Part shown: positions 17,875 through 27,327 of the stretch, one piece after another | Layout: the number at the start of each line of letters is the position of its first letter | Position numbering within the stretch: the stretch's first letter is position 1 | NCBI GenBank assembly: GCA_013285505.1 | Contig: CP053450.1 | Span: 2,402,796-2,466,795, forward strand | Length of the DNA: 64,000 nucleotides | Source of the DNA: Planctomycetota bacterium | GTDB lineage: Bacteria; Planctomycetota; Phycisphaerae; Phycisphaerales; UBA1924 | Direction: 5' to 3' | Notes under the pieces: model-generated | Told to the model about the DNA's origin: nothing | The model's database searches: none | The model's input: only the letters and a program-made list of their open reading frames with translations | Position numbers and translations under genes: made by a program

Positions 17875-20800
17875 ATGCCGACCGATGCCGAGCGGGCCGC
17901 GATGCCGTCCAAATACATTCCGGCCGACCACGAGCCGGCGATCCGCGCCCGCTGGGACGCCTCGCGGGCCTTCCACGCGGATCCGGAGCGGGTGCTCGGG
18001 GGTGAGGAGCGCTGCCCTACGCGATCGTCATCCCCCCCGCCCAACGTCACCGCCGCCCTGCACCTCGGCCACGCCCTGAACAACACCCTCCAGGACGTCC
18101 TGATCCGCGCCCGCCGCATGATGGGGTTCGAGGTCATGTGGCTGCCCGGGACCGACCACGCGGGCATCGCGACCCAGACGGTGGTGGACAAGCGGCTGGC
18201 CTCACAGGGCAAGCCCGCGATCGCCCAGCTGCGCAACGAACCCGGCGGGCGCGAGCAGTTCGTCGCCGCGACACAGGCGTTCAAGGACGAGTACGAGGCC
18301 CACATCACCGAGCAGCTCAAGCGGATGGGGTGCTCGTGCGACTGGGAGCGCCAGCGTTTCACGATGGACGAGCTGTGCGCGCGCGCCGTGCGTGAGGCGT
18401 TCTTCCGGCTGTTCAAGGACGGCCTGATCTACCGCGGCAAGCGCCTGGTCAACTGGGACCCCGTCACCCAGACCGCCCTTTCGGACGACGAGGTCGAGAT
18501 GGAGGAGATCGAGGGGCACTTCTACTACTTGCGGTACCCCATCGTCCACCCGCCTCGCAACCCCGACGACACCAAGGACGTCCAGGAAGTCACTTGGGGT
18601 GAGCTGGCCACCCGCGGCTACCCGGGCGCGCACAAGCACGACGGCGATGAGAACGCCTGGGTCACCGTCGCGACCACCCGCCCCGAGACCTACCTCGGCG
18701 ACACCGGCGTCGCGCTCAACCCCGACGACCCCCGGGCCAAGCCGCTCAAAGGGCTGATGGTGCAGTTGCCGCTGGTCGGCCGCGTGATCCCGATCGTCGA
18801 GGACAGCTACGTCGTGATGCCCGATCCCGAGAGCAGCGACGCCAAGGCCAAGTTTGCGACGGGCTTCCTCAAGGTCACGCCGGCGCACGATCAGAACGAC
18901 TACGCCATCGGCACGCGGCACGAGTTGCCGGTGATCAACGTGATGGCCCCCGACGCCAGCATCTCCGACCAACACGGCTGGGACCGCGAACGGGACAACG
19001 AGGGCGGGCACGTCTTCCTCGGCAAGAGCCGCGAGGAGGCTCGGGAGCTGGTCGTCAAGGAGTTCCGTGCGCGCAACCTGCTCGAGCAGGTCAAGCCGTA
19101 CACCCACAGCGTGGGGCACAGCTATCGGAGTCATGCCGCGATCGAGCCCTACCTGAGCGACCAGTGGTATGTCGCGGTCACGAACGAGAAACTCCGCGGG
19201 GCGGCCCTCCACGCGATGGCCCCCGACCAGCGGACCACCGACAGCTTCCTGCCCCGCCCGGTGCACGACGGTGACGGTGAGCTCCGCTTCCACCCCGACC
19301 GCTACGCCAAGACGTTCGAGCAGTGGCACGAGGGGCTGCGCGACTGGTGCATCAGCCGGCAGTTGTGGTGGGGGCATCGGATTCCGGTGTGGACAAAGAC
19401 GGGCATGTCCGAAGACGAAAAGGACCTTGGCCCGTTGCTGTCCGAACTTGCTGATGATTGGGACGAAAGCATCGTGAGCCGTGAACTGCAGGAAGCCGAT
19501 GGCTCCTGGACTGTTCATGTCAGCTTCAGGGATTCGAACGATCCGATGGTGTCGATGCTTGAGGGAGAGGGGTATGAACAGGACCCCGACGTCCTTGACA
19601 CCTGGTTCTCTTCCGCCCTCTGGCCGATGTCCACGATGGGCTGGCCCGGCGTGCCGGGCGCACCGGATGCCGCGACGCTCGCGCCCGAGGACCCCGACTC
19701 GTTCCTCTCCATCTTCGTCAAACGCTTCGGCACGTGGCAAGAGTTCATCGGCGACCCCGACGCCCGCTCGGGCGAGGTGATCGAGCGGCTGCTCTCTCTT
19801 CGCGACCACGAGCCCGCCAAACCGATCGCGTACGAGCTGTTCAGTGAGTCCGACCTGAACACGCCACTGCGCGCGCCCGAGGACATCCAGTCGTGCACCG
19901 ACCTCGTCTGCGCTGTTGGTGTCCGCACGCACGGCACCGTCGCCACCCAGAAATTCGGCGATCTCGACACCGGGGCGTGGCTGCGCTCCCACGGGTTCGT
20001 GGATGGCTCCACGGCCCGCCTTCTCGAGGCCTTCAACCCCACCAGCGTCCTGACCACCGCGCGCGAGATCATCACGCTCTGGGTGTCGCGGATGGTGATG
20101 TTCAACCGCTACTTCCTGGGCCAGTCGCAGGGCCAGGACGACGCCACCCACGCCGACGGCCAGCTGCCCTTCAAGGACGTCTTCATCCACGCGATGATCC
20201 AGGACGGCTCGGGGCAGAAGATGTCCAAGAGCCTCGGCAACGGCGTGGACCCGACCGACATCATCGACTCTCACGGTGCCGACGCGCTGCGGTTCACGCT
20301 CGTCAAGATGACGACGCAGACCCAGGACGTCCGCATGCCGGTGGACCTGGTCTGCCCGCACTGCGAGAAGACCTTCGAGCCGAAGACGCTCAAGAACGCC
20401 TCGGGCCACGCTGTTGCGATGCCGGAGCAGACCTGCCCGGCGTGTTCCAAGCCGATGGTGACCGCCTTCGGTGTGTTCCAGGGCATCAAGCCCACGCCGG
20501 AGAAGCCGCTCGCCCGCAACACCTCGAGCAAGTTCGACGAGGCCCGCAACTTCTGCAACAAGCTGTGGAACGCCTCGCGGTTTGCGCTGCGGTTCCTCGA
20601 GGGCGAGGCCGAGCCGCTGCCGCTCGACCAGACGCCCGGCGAGATGCTGCAACTGCCCGACCGCTGGATCCTCTCGCGTCTGGCCGACACGATCGCCGAG
20701 TGCGAGAAGGCGCTCGCGGGCTACCAGTTCAGCGTCTACGCGACCAGTCTCTATGACTTCTTGTGGCGAGACTTCTGCGACTGGTATCTGGAGGCGATCA

Positions 20801-21492
20801 AGCCCACGATCGAGTCCAGCTCCCTCCAGAAGTCGGTCCTCGCGCACGTGCTCGACGCGACGGTCCGCCTGCTCCACCCGATCGCGCCGTTCGTTACCGA
20901 GGCGGTGTGGGAGCACCTCCGGGAGATCGAGAAAGTCACGATCGAGGGCTTTGAGCTGCCGCCGCCGCGCGAGGGCGGCCTGCTGGCCACCGCCGGCTGG
21001 CCCCGCCTCGACGACTCATGGAAAAGCGAGGACGCGGTCACGATGTTCGCCCGCGTGCAGGGGTTGGTGACGGCGATCCGCGAGGTGCGCGCGCAGCACC
21101 AGGTGCCGCCCAAACGCCGTATCACGCTCCACGCCCCCGAGCCGGTGATCGAGCTCATCGCGTTGACCGAGCCGGTCGTCTCGACGCTCGCCGGGCTCGA
21201 CGGGTTCATGCACGCCGACCCGACCGGTCCCTCAGTCCCCGCCCGCTTCGACGGGTTTGATCTTCGCCTGAGCAACCTCGTCGATGCGGTCGATGCCGGG
21301 GCCGAGATGGAGCGGATCAAGAAGGCTATCGCCGACAGCCAGAAGCAGGCCAAGGCGATTGAGGGCCGCCTGAGCAACCCCGGCTACGCCGAGAAGGCCC
21401 CGGCCCACCTCGTCGAGCAGAGCCGTCAGCAGCTCGCCGATCTGCACGCCGAGATCACCAGCCTCCAGGCCCAGCTGGAACAGCTGGCGTGA
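17875..21492 (+). CDS. valS: Valyl-tRNA synthetase with extra zinc-ribbon domain
   Basis: A 1205-residue class I synthetase charging tRNA-Val. HLGH (residues 63-66) is the HIGH motif, the editing domain shows WLPGTDHAGIATQ and TTRPETYLGDTGVALNP, and KMSKS lies at 782-786 (Lys782). A C-terminal coiled coil (about 1125-1205) is typical of ValRS. It is about 250 residues longer than usual: an insert at about 592-722, and a ribbon at 827-857 with two CxxC pairs (CPHC, CPAC). Just before HLGH, residues 46-53 are garbled by two compensating indels (one base missing near 18010, one extra C in the run 18031-18037) that hide PYAIVIPPPN. Confidence 0.95.
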   Translation: MPTDAERAAMPSKYIPADHEPAIRARWDASRAFHADPERVLGGEERCPTRSSSPPPNVTAALHLGHALNNTLQDVLIRARRMMGFEVMWLPGTDHAGIATQTVVDKRLASQGKPAIAQLRNEPGGREQFVAATQAFKDEYEAHITEQLKRMGCSCDWERQRFTMDELCARAVREAFFRLFKDGLIYRGKRLVNWDPVTQTALSDDEVEMEEIEGHFYYLRYPIVHPPRNPDDTKDVQEVTWGELATRGYPGAHKHDGDENAWVTVATTRPETYLGDTGVALNPDDPRAKPLKGLMVQLPLVGRVIPIVEDSYVVMPDPESSDAKAKFATGFLKVTPAHDQNDYAIGTRHELPVINVMAPDASISDQHGWDRERDNEGGHVFLGKSREEARELVVKEFRARNLLEQVKPYTHSVGHSYRSHAAIEPYLSDQWYVAVTNEKLRGAALHAMAPDQRTTDSFLPRPVHDGDGELRFHPDRYAKTFEQWHEGLRDWCISRQLWWGHRIPVWTKTGMSEDEKDLGPLLSELADDWDESIVSRELQEADGSWTVHVSFRDSNDPMVSMLEGEGYEQDPDVLDTWFSSALWPMSTMGWPGVPGAPDAATLAPEDPDSFLSIFVKRFGTWQEFIGDPDARSGEVIERLLSLRDHEPAKPIAYELFSESDLNTPLRAPEDIQSCTDLVCAVGVRTHGTVATQKFGDLDTGAWLRSHGFVDGSTARLLEAFNPTSVLTTAREIITLWVSRMVMFNRYFLGQSQGQDDATHADGQLPFKDVFIHAMIQDGSGQKMSKSLGNGVDPTDIIDSHGADALRFTLVKMTTQTQDVRMPVDLVCPHCEKTFEPKTLKNASGHAVAMPEQTCPACSKPMVTAFGVFQGIKPTPEKPLARNTSSKFDEARNFCNKLWNASRFALRFLEGEAEPLPLDQTPGEMLQLPDRWILSRLADTIAECEKALAGYQFSVYATSLYDFLWRDFCDWYLEAIKPTIESSSLQKSVLAHVLDATVRLLHPIAPFVTEAVWEHLREIEKVTIEGFELPPPREGGLLATAGWPRLDDSWKSEDAVTMFARVQGLVTAIREVRAQHQVPPKRRITLHAPEPVIELIALTEPVVSTLAGLDGFMHADPTGPSVPARFDGFDLRLSNLVDAVDAGAEMERIKKAIADSQKQAKAIEGRLSNPGYAEKAPAHLVEQSRQQLADLHAEITSLQAQLEQLA

Positions 21493-22547
21493 GGCATGGG
21501 GCCGGTCGCACTGCGCGCGCGCTGATGGTTGCCTGCGTCTCGACGCTCCTGATGTCCTGCGCTGCGAGAACGACAGTGCGGGAGGACGGCGGCCGCCCGG
21601 GCATGCTCGCCGAGCGCGCCCCGCTGTGGGTCGAATCCTCCGCTTGGACATTCCAGGGCGCGGGCGGGATGGCCTACACGACCGCGCACTACCGGGTGCT
21701 GACGACGGTGCAGCGTGAGCTGCTGCGGGACCGACTGCCTGGCTTTGCCGAGGCCTCGCTGGCGAGGTTCTCCGAGGCGTTCCCTGAGATGCCGCGGCCG
21801 ACCGGCGGGCTCGAAGTCTTCGTGCTGTCCTCGCGGCCTGAGTGGGAGCGGTTTGTGACCGAGGTCTACGGGAGCGAGGGGCTGGAGCGGTATCGCGCGA
21901 TCGAGCGCGGCGGGTTCACCCAGCGCGGCCGTGCGGTGCTCTGGGACATCGGGGTGCAGGACACGATGGCCATCCTCGCCCACGAGGGCTGGCACCAGTA
22001 CGCCCAGGTCACGCTTCGCGAGCCGCTGCCCTCGTGGCTGGATGAGGGCCTGGCGGTCTGGGCGGAGGGTTTCCGCTGGGACGTCTACCGCCCGCACGAG
22101 CCGATCTTCCGGCCCTGGGCCAACGTTGAGCGGTTCGACCAGCTCCGTCACGCGGCCTCGAGCGACGGGCTCATGCCCCTGGAACAACTCCTCACGGAGC
22201 GTCCGCAGGCGTTGATTCAGGTCTCGTCGGAATCGACGCTGACCTACTACGCCCAGTGCTGGGCGCTGGCGCACTTTGTCATGTCCGACCCCGACCGCCG
22301 GGCTGCCCTCGGCCGCTTGCTCGAAGACGCCGCGGCCGGACGCATGATGTCGCGGCTGGAAGCACGGTACGGGTCGCGTGCTGCGCGCGCGGCGGTGCTT
22401 CGGCGCTCGGGTATCGAGGTCTGGCGGATGTATTTCGGTGAGGACCTCGCCGCGGACAACGAGGCGTTCGACTCGTACCTTCAGGCCCTCGTGGCACCGG
22501 GATCGAAGAACAGGATCGTGCGCGGCGAATCGCCGTTTGTTCGCTGA
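21489..22547 (+). CDS. Lipoprotein with gluzincin-like HEGWH motif (putative metalloprotease)
   Basis: GTG 21489 overlaps the valS stop (GTGA); an ATG at 21525 is an alternative. The N-terminus is a lipoprotein signal (ALMVACVSTLLMSC). A central AILAHEGWHQY segment gives HExxH, and PSWLDEGLAVWAEG about 15 residues later supplies the downstream Glu of gluzincin-type zinc peptidases (peptidase MA-like). The C-terminal half is helical. A cell-envelope peptidase is likely; substrate unknown. Operon position behind valS looks incidental. Confidence 0.75.
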   Translation: MRHGAGRTARALMVACVSTLLMSCAARTTVREDGGRPGMLAERAPLWVESSAWTFQGAGGMAYTTAHYRVLTTVQRELLRDRLPGFAEASLARFSEAFPEMPRPTGGLEVFVLSSRPEWERFVTEVYGSEGLERYRAIERGGFTQRGRAVLWDIGVQDTMAILAHEGWHQYAQVTLREPLPSWLDEGLAVWAEGFRWDVYRPHEPIFRPWANVERFDQLRHAASSDGLMPLEQLLTERPQALIQVSSESTLTYYAQCWALAHFVMSDPDRRAALGRLLEDAAAGRMMSRLEARYGSRAARAAVLRRSGIEVWRMYFGEDLAADNEAFDSYLQALVAPGSKNRIVRGESPFVR

Positions 22548-22561
22548 GCGTTCCCGAGGCT

Positions 22562-23323
22562 TCAGGCTCCCGACCACCACGCGAGACACTTGAGCGAGGC
22601 CTCGGCCGGCGCGGCCAGGCCCCGGGTGTCGAGCACGACCGGTCGGCGGTACTTGGCGGTCTCGAGCGCGATGACGTACGCCAGGTCGTTCAGGCGGCCG
22701 TCACGCCCGCCCGGCGCAACGCGACCGATGTCGGATGCGTCTGACAGCCGCGCGACGGCGAGGCGATCGCCGGTGTGTGCCGCGGCCTTGGCCGGGTTGT
22801 CACCGGCGAGGAGCAATACCGCCGGGTCGAGCCCGACGCGGACCGATTCGGCCGCGCCGGACTCGACCGGCGGCCAGGTGTGGTCGGCGATTTCGACGCT
22901 GCGCGAGTCGGCGTGGCCGGCGATGGTGCCGATCGCTGCGCTTGCTTCCTCGCGGTCGCGGGGGAAAGTCAGGCTCAGGACTCGCTGGCCCTCGTTGAGC
23001 CCGGCGAGATCGGCGGTCAGGTCGATGGCCGCCAGTGTTGCTTCGACTGCCCGCTCGGCGTGCTCAGGATCGCCGAAATGAGTGGGGGGGATCCAGAGAT
23101 CGACGCCCATCAGCCCGAGTTCGAGCCGGCGGAGCAGCGCGGCCAGGTCTCGCCGTCCTGAGCGGTCGAGCTCGCGAGGCCTGAAGCCGGGGGTGGCTGC
23201 GTCCAGCGTGACTGAGCGGAATCCGCCCGCGGCGGCCCATTCGAGGTGCTGGCGCGGATGCGTCGCGTTGTTTGCGCCCCGGAGGGCGGCGAGGGCCAGG
23301 CTGAGCGGGGGGCGTTCGAGCAT
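22562..23323 (-). CDS. Sugar phosphate isomerase/epimerase-like TIM-barrel protein
   Basis: A 253-residue protein lacking a signal peptide. It reads as an AP-endonuclease-2-type TIM barrel: an EWAAAGGFRSVTLDA opening (strand 1-2), LGLMGVDLWIPPTHFGD, RVLSLTFPRD, SVRVGLDPAVLLLAGDNP and a DIGRVAPGGRDGRLNDLAYVIAL closing strand. This fold includes hexulose epimerases and xylose isomerase-like enzymes that use divalent metal. Metal ligands are not all obvious, so activity is uncertain. It is convergent with the metalloprotease gene and divergent from the membrane protein at 23381. Confidence 0.6.
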   Translation of the reverse strand: MLERPPLSLALAALRGANNATHPRQHLEWAAAGGFRSVTLDAATPGFRPRELDRSGRRDLAALLRRLELGLMGVDLWIPPTHFGDPEHAERAVEATLAAIDLTADLAGLNEGQRVLSLTFPRDREEASAAIGTIAGHADSRSVEIADHTWPPVESGAAESVRVGLDPAVLLLAGDNPAKAAAHTGDRLAVARLSDASDIGRVAPGGRDGRLNDLAYVIALETAKYRRPVVLDTRGLAAPAEASLKCLAWWSGA

Positions 23324-23380
23324 CGGGAATTGATAGGTCGCGCCGGCGGGCCGCGGGTCGGCACGCTTCTAGGATGGGCC

Positions 23381-23965
23381 ATGAACCGGATTGCTCGCGT
23401 CGCGTCCACTCTGCTCGTTGTCTGCGCCGGCGTCGCGTTCGGTGTGGTGGCCATGACCGGTGTCGTCGCGGCCGTGGTGTTCCCGACCGTCCGCGATCTC
23501 GGCCCGGTGCTGCCCGATCATGCGTCGTACACAGGGCCTCACTGGTCGCTTGTCGCCGGGGTGGTCGCCGAGGGGGTCTTCCGGATCGGGTTCGTGGTCG
23601 TTGGAGTTGCGCTGTTTGGGGCGCTGGTCGGGGTGCTGGTCCTGGCCGTTCGTCGCGGAGCGCGGCGGCTGCCTGTGGTTCGGCTCGGCCTTGTTCTGGT
23701 GACGCTTGGGCTCTTTCTGACGCACGCCGGCTGGCTTCAGCCGCGGATGAACGAGGCCGCGAGCGAGTACCGGGACGCGGCGGTCGCCGGCGACAACGAT
23801 CGTGCGAGTGAGGCCAAGTCGCGGTTCGACTCGATGCATCCGACGGCGTCGCGGCTGATCGGTGCGACCACGATCGCCGCGCTGCTGCTCTTTGTGTGCT
23901 CTGCGTGGGCGGCAACGGAGCGAGGCGCCTGGCCCGCACGGGGCGGAGACGGGGACGATCGCTGA
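23381..23965 (+). CDS. Four-helix membrane protein, possibly DUF4149/TMEM205-like
   Basis: A 194-residue protein with four predicted membrane helices (about residues 8-34, 58-85, 97-118 and 165-184). The GVVAAVVFPTVRDLGPVLPDH segment after helix 1 resembles the DUF4149 (TMEM205) family. Function unknown. The ATG at 23381 is the only sensible start; upstream extension would run into the divergent gene. Its TGA overlaps the nth start codon (TGATG at 23963), implying co-translation with the DNA repair enzyme. Confidence 0.6.
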   Translation: MNRIARVASTLLVVCAGVAFGVVAMTGVVAAVVFPTVRDLGPVLPDHASYTGPHWSLVAGVVAEGVFRIGFVVVGVALFGALVGVLVLAVRRGARRLPVVRLGLVLVTLGLFLTHAGWLQPRMNEAASEYRDAAVAGDNDRASEAKSRFDSMHPTASRLIGATTIAALLLFVCSAWAATERGAWPARGGDGDDR

Positions 23966-24711
23966 TGGCCGGGCGAGGTGCCGCCAAGCCATCGACGAAG
24001 AAGTCGGCGCGCCGGAGTGCGGCCAACGCCGATCTGCCCTTCGAGCTTCCCCAGGTCGCGCCCTCGCTGAAGGGTCGCGCGACACGTCTGCTTGCCGCGC
24101 TCGATGAGTACTACGGCGACGCTGTGTGCGAACTCGACTTCACCCAGCCGCACGAGCTGCTCGTCGCCACGATCCTCTCGGCGCAGGCGACGGATGTCGG
24201 GGTGAACAAGGCGACTCCGGCACTGTTTGAAGCGTTCCCGACACCGGCCGACTACGCGGCCTCGACCCCGGAGGAGATCGAGCCCTACATCCGCACCATC
24301 GGCCTCTTCCGCAACAAGGCCAAGGCGATCCACGCGGCGATGTCGGTCGTCACCGAAACGTTTGGCGGCGAGGTGCCCCGGACGATGGACGAGCTGCTCA
24401 CACTCCGCGGTGTTGCCCGCAAGACGGCCAATGTTGTCCTGAGCACCGCCTACGGGATTCACATGGGCGTGGTTGTCGACACGCACGTGGCGAGGCTCGC
24501 GGTGAGGCTCGGGCTCGTGGACGGGGGGACGACGGTGCCGCAGATCGAACGCCGTTTGATGGCGATGTTCCCGCGCGATCGCTGGGGTGACCTCAGCCAC
24601 ATGCTGATCTGGCACGGGCGCCGCGCGTGCAAGGCACGGGGTGCAGCGTGCAGCACGCATCCGATCTGTCAGAAGTTTGGGAGCTGCTGCGAGCTGCGCG
24701 ACCAGGCGTGA
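23965..24711 (+). CDS. nth: Endonuclease III
   Basis: A 248-residue DNA glycosylase/AP lyase of base excision repair, acting on oxidised pyrimidines. The helix-hairpin-helix LTLRGVARKTANVVL contains catalytic Lys153 and VVVDTHVARL contains Asp172, matching Lys120 and Asp138 of E. coli Nth. The iron-sulfur region has Cys222-x6-Cys229-x5-Cys235-x5-Cys241, whereas the usual spacing is x6-x2-x5, so the cluster loop is three residues longer. The N-terminus has a basic extension of about 25 residues. Start codon overlaps the upstream stop. Confidence 0.93.
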   Translation: MAGRGAAKPSTKKSARRSAANADLPFELPQVAPSLKGRATRLLAALDEYYGDAVCELDFTQPHELLVATILSAQATDVGVNKATPALFEAFPTPADYAASTPEEIEPYIRTIGLFRNKAKAIHAAMSVVTETFGGEVPRTMDELLTLRGVARKTANVVLSTAYGIHMGVVVDTHVARLAVRLGLVDGGTTVPQIERRLMAMFPRDRWGDLSHMLIWHGRRACKARGAACSTHPICQKFGSCCELRDQA

Positions 24712-24744
24712 GCCTGGCGCGGCCGCGGCGAATCGGTTCGCGGT

Positions 24745-25551
24745 TCAGCCCTCGGTGGCCAGGGTGGCCCCGGCGGGCGGATCGAAGGTCGGCAGCTCGT
24801 CCACATCGACGTCGACCCAGCGGAACTCGATCTCGATGGATGGCTCGCTCTGCGTCGCGAGCTTCTGACGCTGGAGCATCGGCATGCGCACCCCATCGAT
24901 CTCGCGGTAGTTGCTCACGGTCACGAGGGTGATCAGCGAGGGGTTGTTCTCGGCCTCGACCTCGCGCGCCACCAGCAGCTTCGACTCGGGGTCGAAGTAG
25001 ACGGCACCCTTGATGCCGGTGGGGGTCTCGAACGCGACCCGGTAGACATCGCGGCCCTCGAGTTTGACGATGCTCTCGGTGGTGATCGACGCGTAGCGTT
25101 CTTTGTAGCCGGCCTCGCCGAGGAATACGGCGTTGTCCATAACTTGGGCTCGCTCGCGATTTTCCTGGAGCAGGAAGGGCTTGCCCGACAGATTCTGACC
25201 CCAAGCCACCTCGCCGTTGAAGGCACGGGTCGTCGTGCCCAACCCGGGGGCCTCGATCTCGGCGCGGAACTTGTTCGGTGTCTCCATGAACACGCGGATG
25301 ATCTGCGTCTCGTTCGCTTCGAGCATGCGGTAGACACCGTCGAAGACCCGGTTCTTGTGGCTTTGGTGCGCTGCCATCCCGCCGGTCGCGGCGATGTGGG
25401 CTTCGAAGAGGCTCTCCGCGGTCGGCAGGTCCGCCGAATCCGGCTGGGCGACGGATTCGGTGGTCTCCGGACTCGGGGTGACTGCCTCGGGGGCGGGCCC
25501 GAGCGGGACCAGCATGGCGAGCGCGGCGACGGCGTGGGCGAGGGTCAGCAT
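24745..25551 (-). CDS. Secreted LolA-like protein (outer-membrane lipoprotein-sorting fold)
   Basis: A 268-residue protein with a signal peptide (MLTLAHAVAALAMLVPLG), a Pro/Glu-rich linker and, from about residue 45, a LolA/LolB-like half-barrel: AHIAATGGMAAHQSHKNRV, a TPNKFRAEIEAPG strand, GEVAWGQNLSG, and VYFDPESKLLVAREVE near the end. In planctomycetes such proteins are annotated as lipoprotein-sorting-like; actual cargo is unknown. It is the only gene on this strand between nth and tRNA-Arg. Confidence 0.7.
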   Translation of the reverse strand: MLTLAHAVAALAMLVPLGPAPEAVTPSPETTESVAQPDSADLPTAESLFEAHIAATGGMAAHQSHKNRVFDGVYRMLEANETQIIRVFMETPNKFRAEIEAPGLGTTTRAFNGEVAWGQNLSGKPFLLQENRERAQVMDNAVFLGEAGYKERYASITTESIVKLEGRDVYRVAFETPTGIKGAVYFDPESKLLVAREVEAENNPSLITLVTVSNYREIDGVRMPMLQRQKLATQSEPSIEIEFRWVDVDVDELPTFDPPAGATLATEG

Positions 25552-25632
25552 AATGGGTATCTCGGCTCAATGAGTGGGGTGGCTTTGCTGCGATACGCGA
25601 ACGCGAGGGCATGAGCCTCACACCGTCTCAAA

Positions 25633-25706
25633 TACGCCCGCCGCGATTCGAACGCGGAACCTCTGCCTTCGGAGGGCAGCGCTCTATCCAGTTGAGCTAC
25701 GGGCGC
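25633..25706 (-). tRNA. tRNA-Arg (CCG)
   Basis: On the minus strand: acceptor GCGCCCG pairs with CGGGCGT (first pair G-T), the D arm is TAGCTCAACTGGATAGAGC, the anticodon arm CTGCC-CTCCGAA-GGCAG gives CCG, and the T arm is CCGCG-TTCGAAT-CGCGG. Discriminator A; CCA is not encoded. Confidence 0.95.
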
Positions 25707-25834
25707 TCTGTCGCCCGGGTTCGGGCCCGGGGCGAGGTGGATGGTACGATCCCCGGCCTCGCACGGCAACGCCCGACGCTCCACACCTTTGTCCGGCACC
25801 CGATCCGCACGCCTTCCGGAGCGCCAGCCCGGCC

Positions 25835-27116
25835 ATGCCCAGCACCCCGAGCCCAACCCCCGCACCCGCTCTGCGCGGCCCCTCGCCGCTGTGGGCGGTG
25901 CAATCGGTGGTGTTCCTCGCGAGCATGGGCACGGGTGTGGTCACCAACGGAATTTTTCTTCATCGCCAAAGAAAGCAGCGGGTTTACGCCGCGGATGAAC
26001 TTCGCCCTTGGCAGCCTGCTCGGCGTCATGTACATCATCGGTGCGGCGGGCGTCGGGCCGATGCTCCGCCGGATGGCGGCCCGGAGCCCGCGGGTGAGCA
26101 GCCGCGGCGTGCTGGCGGGTCTGTCGATCACGCTGGGGCTGGCCGCGATGGTGCCGCCGGTGGTCGCATTTCTCGCGCCCGACCGAGCGGCTGCCGGCGT
26201 GTGGATCGGAGTCGCGTTGTACGCCCCCTGCTCCGGGGCGTTCTGGCCGATCGTCGAGAGCTATCTCGGCGGCGGCCGATCGGGTCATCGTCTGCGCCGC
26301 GCGATCGGGCAGTTCAACGTGATCTGGGCCCTCGCGGTGCTGCTGTCGTTGTGGGCGATGGCGCCGCTCCTGGACCGCACACCCCTCGGCGTGCTGGTGG
26401 TTTTCGGCGCGCTCCAACTGGCGAGCACGGTGCTGCTGATCCCCATGGGCCGCGAGCCGGGACGGCATCTGTCCGAACACCTCGAGCCCCACCCACCCGT
26501 CTACGTCCCGTTGCTGACGACGTTCCGGTTGCTGCTGCCGACCAGCTATTTCGTGGTCAGCGTCTGGTCCCCGTACGCGCCGGATGCGCTCGACCGTCTC
26601 GCGGTGGATGTGGGTTGGCAGACCCCGGTCGCGGCCACGTGGATGCTCTCACGATTTGTGGTGTTCATCGCGATGGAGCGATGGCACGGATGGCATGGGC
26701 GCTGGTGGCTCGTGGCGGTGGGGGCGTTCGGCATGGTGGGGGGGATCGGGACCGCGCTGATCGCCCCGCTCGTGGGAGACCTGCCGGGCCTCGCGCTCCT
26801 GCTGGCGGGCCTGGCCATGCTCGGCGTGGGCAACGGTGTGATCTACGTCGCTTCGCTCTATTACGCGATGGAGGTCGGGGCCGGCGAGATTGAGGCTGGG
26901 GGAACCCACGAGGCGCTGATCGGGATGGGGTTCGCGGGCGGGCCGCTGACCGGGCTCCTTGCTGTCGGTGCCGTACGCAGCGGGGTGCTTCCGCCGGCGA
27001 TCAACCTGAATATCGCGATGCTCCTGACGCTGGGAATTGTACTGGCGGTAGTGGGGGTGGTGCTTGTGCGCCGGGTGTCGCGAGCGGTGCGGCGGGCCGG
27101 TTCGCCGTCCCCCTAG
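25835..27116 (+). CDS. MFS-type transporter, frameshifted
   Basis: ATG 25835 opens LWAVQSVVFLASMGTGVVTNGI, a first membrane helix, then the frame breaks at a T run (25953-25957). Removing one T gives VTNGIFFIAKESSGFTP and continues through ten or eleven more membrane helices to 27116. The restored protein is about 426 residues. Layout of two six-helix halves with a charged loop (GREPGRHLSEHLEPHPP) between them is that of the major facilitator superfamily. Substrate cannot be read. The last residues are basic and cytoplasmic. Confidence 0.75.
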
Positions 27117-27327
27117 CGGGGCGTGGGCGGGACGAACCATCCCACCCCGTGCAACCGGATCGGACGCGGTTCGATAACATGGTGGCGGGCCCTGCACTCC
27201 GCACGCCGTGTGGACGGCCGCGGGTCCGGCGGTCGATGGAACTTGGCCGAACCCGTCCGAGTCTGACGGGGTATCTATCGAGGGAGAAGGCGGCGCCACG
27301 CGGGTGCCCCAGGCCTCTGGAGCAGAA

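Noticed and set aside
18202..20916. Long minus-strand open frame (904 codons) across valS
   Set aside because: Pure antisense of a certain gene; Arg/Leu/Val-rich composition typical of complementary high-GC codons and no domain pattern.
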